Assembly: GCA_012519905.1 (NCBI GenBank)
Contig: JAAYPG010000164.1
Location: 1-36,465, forward strand
Source: Clostridiales bacterium
Lineage (GTDB): Bacteria; Bacillota; Clostridia; Lachnospirales; Lachnospiraceae
Direction of reading: 5' to 3'
Length of the DNA: 36,465 bases
Shown: positions 31,158 to 36,465 of the stretch, piece after piece
Layout: each line of letters starts with the position of its first letter
Position numbering within the stretch: the stretch's first letter is position 1
Position numbers and translations under genes: made by a program
The notes under the pieces: generated by a model
Told to the model about the DNA's origin: nothing
Databases searched by the model: none
What the model saw: only the letters and a program-made list of their open reading frames with translations

Positions 31158-31643
31158 ATGAACAAGTTGGAGTTTGCAATTAATATGGAGATGGAAGGAA
31201 GACAGTATTACTTGGAGCAGGCCGAAAAGAATCAGGATAATCCGCTTAATAAGATTTTTATTATTTTGGCTGATTCTGAGAAAGAGCATGAAGAGCTGCT
31301 TCGCAGGAGACTGAATAATGAGGAGTATACACTAAAGGAAGACAATAGTATTAAGGATGTCGAATCTGTATTTCAGGGACTAAAAGATTATGAAGCCAGC
31401 GATATAAGAAAGACAACACAGTTGGATGTCTATCGCCTAGCTGTTGATATTGAGGAGAAAAGTATTGAGCTTTATCAGAGTATGCTTAAGGAAGCGGAAA
31501 GTGATAAGGACAAGCAGTTGTTTGAGTTCTTATTGAAGGAAGAGAATAAACATCTAACTTTATTTGATGAGCTTGTTAAGATGCTTACTCGTCCTGAGGA
31601 ATGGGTAGAATCAGCGGAGTTTGGTTTAAGAGAGGATTACTAG
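31158..31643 (+). CDS. Ferritin-like di-iron protein, rubrerythrin type without rubredoxin domain
   Basis: 161 aa from ATG 31158; a TTG at 31140 would read through the ribosome site and is rejected. Four-helix bundle with the di-iron ligand pattern: MEMEGRQYY in helix 1, DSEKEHEEL (ExxH) in helix 2, VDIEEKSIELY in helix 3 and KEENKHLTLFDEL (ExxH-like) in helix 4. The C-terminal Cys-rich rubredoxin domain of true rubrerythrins is absent. Probable role in peroxide or oxygen protection or iron handling in an anaerobe. Its ribosome site is the last unit of the tandem repeat, so its expression may depend on that array. Followed by a terminator. Confidence 0.85.
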   Translation: MNKLEFAINMEMEGRQYYLEQAEKNQDNPLNKIFIILADSEKEHEELLRRRLNNEEYTLKEDNSIKDVESVFQGLKDYEASDIRKTTQLDVYRLAVDIEEKSIELYQSMLKEAESDKDKQLFEFLLKEENKHLTLFDELVKMLTRPEEWVESAEFGLREDY

Positions 31644-31661
31644 ATAGGTTAATACATATAG

Positions 31662-31703
31662 GGGATAAGGATACCATAGATTATATGGACCTTATCCCTT
31701 TTT
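31662..31703 (+). terminator. Terminator of the ferritin-like gene
   Basis: GGGATAAGG (31662-31670) pairs with CCTTATCCC (31690-31698), with an inner CCAT/ATGG stem, and is followed by TTTTTG. It runs directly into the repeat that borders the amidase gene. Confidence 0.88.
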
Positions 31704-31705
31704 GT

Positions 31706-31725
31706 GTACCGGGTACAAAACCGAT
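31706..31725. repeat. Imperfect 20-bp direct repeat, left of the amidase gene
   Basis: GTACCGGGTACAAAACCGAT, 17 of 20 bases shared with 32341-32360. It contains the palindrome TGTACC-G-GGTACA (31705-31717). AAAACCGAT recurs at 31732-31740, right against the amidase stop codon. Confidence 0.75.
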
Positions 31726-31741
31726 AAGCGCAAAACCGATC

Positions 31742-32317
31742 TTAGGCAGGAGAAAATCCAAAGTAGCTCAGTATTCCGATATATATACCATAGGCAAAGC
31801 CGTACTGGTTATCACGAAGCAAGGCAGCGTCAGTGGAATTTGTAAGATAGCCCAATTCCACTAGAATGGAAGGCATGAGGGTGCGTCTAAGGACATAGAA
31901 TGTTTGATTCTCTCTTATACCGTTATTACGGGTACCAACTGTCTTAACTATTCCATCCATTACATGTTGAGCTAGCCAATTGGCTTGAGTACCATACTGA
32001 AACAAATAAATCTCTGTTCCATTTATTGCAGGATTAGGGTTAGAATTACAATGAATACTTATAAAATAATCAGCTGGCCATTCATTTGCCATACGGACTC
32101 TCTCTGCAACGCTGGTTGCATTGTTAGTTCCCAGTACTGTAGTAGGTGTAGGTCTTGATAAACGTGCTTCAAATCTGGAATCATTATTTAATAGATTCCC
32201 TAGATAAAGCCCCACCTGAAAATTAATATCCGACTCAAATAGACCGAGGCCTGTTGCACCAGCATTGTGATATCCGACTGGGTTATGACCTTGATCTATA
32301 AATATTTTAATAGCCAT
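31742..32317 (-). CDS. N-acetylmuramoyl-L-alanine amidase, no signal peptide
   Basis: 191 aa from ATG 32317, chosen because AAAGGAAG lies 8-13 bases upstream and the domain begins at once (MAIKIFIDQGHNP). Amidase_3 zinc hydrolase: zinc ligands His in DQGHNP, Glu in LFESDIN and His in ISIHCNS, and the catalytic Glu in LVELGYLTN. Cleaves the bond between N-acetylmuramic acid and the stem peptide. No signal peptide or wall-binding domain, so it may act as a lysin released on lysis, in sporulation, or through an unknown export route. The longer frame to 32359 would read back into the flanking repeat. The whole gene lies between two near-identical 20-bp repeats. Confidence 0.9.
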   Translation of the reverse strand: MAIKIFIDQGHNPVGYHNAGATGLGLFESDINFQVGLYLGNLLNNDSRFEARLSRPTPTTVLGTNNATSVAERVRMANEWPADYFISIHCNSNPNPAINGTEIYLFQYGTQANWLAQHVMDGIVKTVGTRNNGIRENQTFYVLRRTLMPSILVELGYLTNSTDAALLRDNQYGFAYGIYIGILSYFGFSPA

Positions 32318-32340
32318 AAGGCACTTCCTTTCTTTATTTG

Positions 32341-32360
32341 GTACCAGGTACAATACCAAT
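32341..32360. repeat. Imperfect 20-bp direct repeat, right of the amidase gene
   Basis: GTACCAGGTACAATACCAAT, partner of 31706-31725, in the same orientation, with a 635-bp offset. Also contains the palindrome GTACC-A-GGTAC. Confidence 0.75.
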
Positions 32361-32512
32361 CACTCATTATATATTATTCTCTTAATAATAAGTTGTGACT
32401 TTTGTGACATATAAAGATAAATCATCTAGAAAAAAAATTAACAATGTGATATGCTCAAAATAGAGCAATTATAGTCAAAACTTATAAATTAAAGTATAAT
32501 CCGAGGTAAAAT

Positions 32513-33550
32513 ATGTCTCCATTTATAAAAATTTATAAAAAGAATAAGATAATCATCTTAGCCGCTTTAATAAGCATATCTGTAGGGTTTTTGATTATTT
32601 TTATTGGAATGACCTTATATAGGAATAGGCTTACTGATTTGGGGGCTGAGGATAACCTAAAATATCGTACATTTAAATATCATTATGCTTTAATCTCTGA
32701 GGAAACCGATGCACCTTTCTGGGAGGCTATATATGATGGGGCCCTTGATAAGGGCAAGGAGATGGATATATATGTAGAAAGAATAGGGGCCAGTCTACCC
32801 AGTGCTTATTCCCTTGAGGATTTGATGAAGATAGCAATTGCCTCTAAAGTTGATGGAATTATTATTGAACCCAATGGAACCGAAGAGATAACCAAGCTTA
32901 TTAATTACGCAGATGAAGAGGGAATACCGGTTATTACAGTTTTGAATGATGAGCCTAACAGCAAGCGTAAGAGCTTTGTCGGTGTTAATAGCTATAATCA
33001 AGGACAGATATATGGAAGACAAGTTCTGGAGGTAGTTAAAGAGGGTAAAAAGAATGTTACAGTTCTTCTAAATTCTGATAGCAACAATCCTGGTATGAAT
33101 GTTATTGACTCTGGCATAAGAGAAATGGTGGCAGGCAATGGTGTTCAGGTGAATTCAGTATATGTTAATACACAGACTACATTCAGTTCTGAGGAGGATA
33201 TCCGAAATATTATTAAGGATAATCAAAATCCCACAGAGGTTTTAGTATGCCTGACGGCTATTGATACTCGCTGCGCCTACCAAGCGGTGGTAGATTATAA
33301 TAAGGTGGGAGTAATAGATATTATTGGTTATTATGATTCGGATTTGATATTAAGCGCTATTCAAAAGGATATTATTCATTCCACCATGACTATAGATGCT
33401 AAGCAAATGGGTTCCTACTGTGTAGAGGCCTTGAATGAATATATGCAGACTAAGCAGGTAAGTGATTATTTTTCTGTTGATATTTATGCTATAAACAATT
33501 CTAATATTGAAGACTATATTAAAGAACAATCGGAAAATGAGAATGACTAA
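32513..33550 (+). CDS. Membrane-anchored periplasmic sugar-binding protein, sensor type
   Basis: 345 aa. One hydrophobic helix at about 13-36 (IIILAALISISVGFLIIFIG) with no lipobox Cys, so it is likely a signal anchor. The rest is a Peripla_BP_4/RbsB-like fold: EAIYDGALDKGKEMD, DGIIIEPNG, FVGVNSYNQGQIYGRQ, DIIGYYDSD and STMTIDAKQMG. GAGGT lies 5 bases before the ATG. It stands directly before a LytS/YesM-type kinase and a response regulator, matching the known XylFII-LytS-YesN type in which the binding protein reports an outside sugar (pentose in the known case) to the kinase instead of feeding a transporter. Confidence 0.88.
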   Translation: MSPFIKIYKKNKIIILAALISISVGFLIIFIGMTLYRNRLTDLGAEDNLKYRTFKYHYALISEETDAPFWEAIYDGALDKGKEMDIYVERIGASLPSAYSLEDLMKIAIASKVDGIIIEPNGTEEITKLINYADEEGIPVITVLNDEPNSKRKSFVGVNSYNQGQIYGRQVLEVVKEGKKNVTVLLNSDSNNPGMNVIDSGIREMVAGNGVQVNSVYVNTQTTFSSEEDIRNIIKDNQNPTEVLVCLTAIDTRCAYQAVVDYNKVGVIDIIGYYDSDLILSAIQKDIIHSTMTIDAKQMGSYCVEALNEYMQTKQVSDYFSVDIYAINNSNIEDYIKEQSENEND

Positions 33551-33573
33551 GATTAAACTATAAAAGCAAAAGG

Positions 33574-33598
33574 TCCCCACTTCTTTCAAGTGGTGGGA
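33574..33598 (+). other. Hairpin between binding-protein and kinase genes
   Basis: CCACTT (33577-33582) pairs with AAGTGG (33588-33593), with additional CC/GG pairing across a small bulge. No T-run follows, so it is not a plain terminator; it may affect stability or expression of the kinase message. Confidence 0.4.
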
Positions 33599-33626
33599 GC
33601 ATATCACTGTAGGATTGGTGGTCAGT

Positions 33627-35132
33627 ATGAAGAAGAAAATTATTCATGGATCAATCAGAATTCGTTTGGTATTGGTATTTGCCTTAACTACTGGTGTTGT
33701 ATTCTTTACCAATATGTTCATGTATTATAACATAAATAAATCTATCGGAAGCATTGATGAGGTCTATGTCAGCAATATAGGACTTAATGAACTGATGGAC
33801 TCGCTTAATAATCTCCATGAATATGTCTATGAATATCTGAATACAAAAAGTAGCGAATCCCTTGAAAATTATTATATGAGCGAGCAATCCTATAAAAATC
33901 TCGTATATGATCTTCAGGATGATATATCTGATAACAGCTTAATTCTCATGCAGAAAAATATTAGGAATATGTCGGAGAAATATCTTGAGCTTGTGGATGT
34001 GACTGTGGATGCAAAAAGAGGCAATAATATTGAGCGTTATAAGGCTAATTACGAGGAAGCCTCGGAAATGTACGAATATATCAGTACATATATTAATTGG
34101 TTGAATAATGAGCAGTTTAAAAATAATTCATACAATTATGAGCTTTTAAGAACTTCCTTAAATTATCTAGAGATAATTAGTAGCTCAGTGCTTTTATTTA
34201 TAATGGTATTTAATATTATTCTAATAATAATTGTTACTCGAAGTATAACCGGTCCTTTGATGAAGCTAACAAAGGTGGCTAATGAAATATCTGCTGGTAA
34301 CTTTGAGGTAGACCTGGTACAGGTTAATTCCTCTGATGAGGTAGGAATAGTTACAAAAGCATTTAATACCATGACAGTTAGCATTCAACAGTATATAGCC
34401 AGGATAAAGGAAAGCATGGAATTAGAAAGTAAAATGAAAGAAAGAGAGCTGATGATGACGAATCATTTAAAGGATGCACAGCTTAAGTATCTTCAAGCTC
34501 AGATAAATCCTCACTTTCTATTTAATACACTAAATGCAGGTGCCCAGCTTGCCATGATGGAGGGGGCGGACAAGACCTGTTTATTTATAGAAAATATGGC
34601 TGATTTTTTTAGGTTTAATATGAAAAGCTTTGATCAAGATTCAACCTTAAGAGATGAGATTAAGCTGGTGGATACATATATTTATATATTAAATGTGCGT
34701 TTTTCAGGTAAGATAAAGTTTATTAAGTTTATAGATGAAAGTGTGCTGGATATAAAGGTTCCAAGTATGATTTTGCAGCCTGTAGTAGAAAATGCAGTCA
34801 ACTATGGTATCAGAGATATAGATTATGAAGGTAAAATCTGCTTAAAAGTTGACCAAGTCCCCCATGCTATTCGTATTAGCATATATGATAACGGGGCGGG
34901 AATGAATCAGGCTACTATAGATAGAATACTTAGCCAGGGAATAAAAACCGGTCATACTGAGAGAGAAGTAAGCCTAACCAGGGATTCTAATGGAATTGGA
35001 TTGGGCAATGTTATAAACCGCCTTAAGCTGTATTATGAAATTGATGATATCTTTCATATACATAGTGACGGACCTAATAAGGGAACCACTGTTACCATGC
35101 TAATTCCGAAGGAGGAGCCTATAGATGTATAA
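33627..35132 (+). CDS. Sensor histidine kinase, LytS/YesM type
   Basis: 501 aa from ATG 33627, with GGTGG (33617-33621) 5 bases upstream; an in-frame TTG at 33615 is less likely. Membrane helices at about 12-35 and 181-204 enclose a mostly helical outside domain of about 145 residues, smaller than the sensor of the first kinase and fit to contact the anchored binding protein. HAMP (about 205-258), coiled coil, His296 in QINPHFLFNT, then the ATPase domain with VVENAVNYGI, YDNGAGMN and GIGLGNVINR. The end overlaps the regulator gene by 8 bp, the same overlap as in the first pair. Confidence 0.92.
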   Translation: MKKKIIHGSIRIRLVLVFALTTGVVFFTNMFMYYNINKSIGSIDEVYVSNIGLNELMDSLNNLHEYVYEYLNTKSSESLENYYMSEQSYKNLVYDLQDDISDNSLILMQKNIRNMSEKYLELVDVTVDAKRGNNIERYKANYEEASEMYEYISTYINWLNNEQFKNNSYNYELLRTSLNYLEIISSSVLLFIMVFNIILIIIVTRSITGPLMKLTKVANEISAGNFEVDLVQVNSSDEVGIVTKAFNTMTVSIQQYIARIKESMELESKMKERELMMTNHLKDAQLKYLQAQINPHFLFNTLNAGAQLAMMEGADKTCLFIENMADFFRFNMKSFDQDSTLRDEIKLVDTYIYILNVRFSGKIKFIKFIDESVLDIKVPSMILQPVVENAVNYGIRDIDYEGKICLKVDQVPHAIRISIYDNGAGMNQATIDRILSQGIKTGHTEREVSLTRDSNGIGLGNVINRLKLYYEIDDIFHIHSDGPNKGTTVTMLIPKEEPIDV

Positions 35133-36465
35133 AATAATGTTGGCAGATGATGAAGGTATTGTTATAGATTCGCTAAAGTTTATTATTGAAAAGAATTTTG
35201 GTCAGACATGCTCTGTAGAATACGCATACACAGGTAGAGGTGTTATTGAGCTGGCAGAGAAGTTCAAACCAGATATTGCGATTATGGATATACATATGCC
35301 TGGAATAAATGGGATAGAGGCAATGAAGGAGATAAGAAAAACAAATAAATCTATTATATTTATAATCATGACGGCATTTGATAAATTCAACTATGCTAAG
35401 GAGGCAATAAATCTAGGAGTTATGGAGTATCTGACCAAGCCTGTTAATCAGTCTGTCGTAACTCAGGTCTTGCAAAGGGCAATGGACATAATAGAAGCGG
35501 ATAGAAAGAAGAGAAGTAATGATCTTATTATTCGTGAAAAACTAGAAATCGTAATACCTATAATTGAAAGTGATTTTATATATGCTGCCTTATCAGGAGC
35601 TGACTTTGAACGGGAGAAGGATAATTTCTGTAGTCTTCTTGGAATTGATGAGGATTTTGGTATGATGCTGGTACTGGAGTTTGGAGATTCTTTGGTAGAA
35701 GGAAAGCTGACTAATCCTGTCGGGATAAGTGTTAAGGCTCAGTCGTTTTATCCTACTATAAAGGAAAGCCTAAAGGAGACATTTGACTGTCTGGTTAGTC
35801 CGATTATGGTGAATAAGATAGTGGCATTTATAACTTCAAGTAAGGCACAGCTAGAATATGATGATAGAATTGGCCTTATAGAAAAAGCCAGAAAGCTAGT
35901 AAGGGATCTGACAAAGCAGCTTGATATGCAATTTAAGATTGGAATGGGTTCAGTGAAATCCATATATAAGCTTGAAGATTCCTATAAGGAGGCCTTGAAT
36001 GCTATAAGAAATAGCAAGGGCAGGGTAGCTCATGTGAAAGATCTGGCCATTGGATGTGAATATGCCGGAGACTATCCAATAGAAATCGAAAGGGCATTGT
36101 TCGAAAATATCGAAAAGGGTGATATAGAGGGCACTAGAACTCAGGCTAATCTGTTCTATAATTGGATGATCAATAGCTATCCAAATCATGTCATGGATAT
36201 TAAGTTGAAGGTATTGGAATTTATATTATTTGCTGAGCAAAAGGCCTTTCTTAGCGGAGGTATGACATATTATTTCCTATATCGTGAGGATTACCTGCCA
36301 ACCATAATAAACATAGAAAATGTTGAGCAGCTGAGAAAATGGTTTATAGATAAGATTACTCAGGCCTGTAGGAATATAACCACTAAACGAGAGGAACAAA
36401 CCAGCGGACTGATAAGTAAGGCCAAGGTTTACATAGAAGAAAATTATCATAAGGATATATCCTTA
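35125..36465 (+). CDS. Response regulator, YesN type, 3' end cut by window
   Basis: Open for 447 codons to the window edge. Receiver domain with Asp8/Asp9, the phospho-acceptor Asp55 in IMDIHMP and the Lys in EYLTKPV. A long middle region follows, and the last visible residues (LISKAKVYIEENYHKDISL) are the beginning of an AraC-type DNA-binding domain, so only that domain is missing. GGAGGAG (35111-35117) lies 7 bases before ATG 35125. It is the output of the binding-protein/kinase unit; its targets probably lie beyond the window. Confidence 0.9.
   Translation, partial: MYKIMLADDEGIVIDSLKFIIEKNFGQTCSVEYAYTGRGVIELAEKFKPDIAIMDIHMPGINGIEAMKEIRKTNKSIIFIIMTAFDKFNYAKEAINLGVMEYLTKPVNQSVVTQVLQRAMDIIEADRKKRSNDLIIREKLEIVIPIIESDFIYAALSGADFEREKDNFCSLLGIDEDFGMMLVLEFGDSLVEGKLTNPVGISVKAQSFYPTIKESLKETFDCLVSPIMVNKIVAFITSSKAQLEYDDRIGLIEKARKLVRDLTKQLDMQFKIGMGSVKSIYKLEDSYKEALNAIRNSKGRVAHVKDLAIGCEYAGDYPIEIERALFENIEKGDIEGTRTQANLFYNWMINSYPNHVMDIKLKVLEFILFAEQKAFLSGGMTYYFLYREDYLPTIINIENVEQLRKWFIDKITQACRNITTKREEQTSGLISKAKVYIEENYHKDISL

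Noticed and set aside
31601..31864. 87-codon plus-strand open frame between the ferritin-like and amidase genes
   Set aside because: It runs through a strong terminator and overlaps both genes out of frame, with no ribosome site.
32495..32500. TATAAT as promoter of the sensor binding protein
   Set aside because: Transcription would begin at about 32507, after or within the ribosome site, leaving no usable leader.

Overview
The window is AT-rich, densely packed and looks like a plant-fibre-degrading Firmicute, most likely a Lachnospiraceae/Clostridium-type anaerobe. The reasons are the LplA/B/C-type oligosaccharide transporter paired with YesM/YesN-type sensor genes, strong purine-rich ribosome binding sites, hairpin-plus-T terminators and the many intracellular glycoside hydrolases. 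Genus cannot be fixed from the sequence alone.

Positions 1-26824 form one carbohydrate-use locus. A truncated AraC-type regulator (minus strand) diverges from a GH43 enzyme. A GH95 fucosidase/galactosidase (minus) shares a divergent promoter region with a four-gene hydrolase operon: GH2 beta-galactosidase, GH51 arabinofuranosidase, GH31 alpha-xylosidase-like and GH36 alpha-galactosidase-like. Then follow a YesM-type histidine kinase and YesN-type regulator (8 bp overlap), a large lipoprotein solute-binding protein, two permeases (the first with an unusual N-terminal membrane extension), a chemoreceptor and a type-B carboxylesterase. None of the hydrolases has a signal peptide and no transporter ATPase is encoded, so the picture is uptake of branched oligosaccharides, energised by an ATPase encoded elsewhere, followed by trimming in the cytoplasm. 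The combination of activities (alpha-fucose or alpha-L-galactose, beta-galactose, alpha-xylose, arabinofuranose, alpha-galactose, ester) fits xyloglucan side chains or a heavily substituted glucurono-arabinoxylan.

Positions 26986-28299 hold the remnant of a CBM9-CE1-type esterase missing both ends. A MATE exporter follows on the minus strand.

Positions 29889-31643 are household genes: a histidine-phosphatase-like protein overlapping rlmH, then a ferritin-like di-iron protein. The leader of the latter is a 47-bp tandem repeat with three full copies; each copy folds its own Shine-Dalgarno-like motif into a hairpin, and a fourth partial copy supplies the actual ribosome binding site. A leaderless cell-wall amidase gene (minus) is bracketed by imperfect 20-bp direct repeats.

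Positions 32513-36465 begin a second sugar-sensing unit: a membrane-anchored periplasmic-binding protein, a LytS/YesM-type kinase and a response regulator cut by the window end, resembling the known XylFII-LytS-YesN arrangement.
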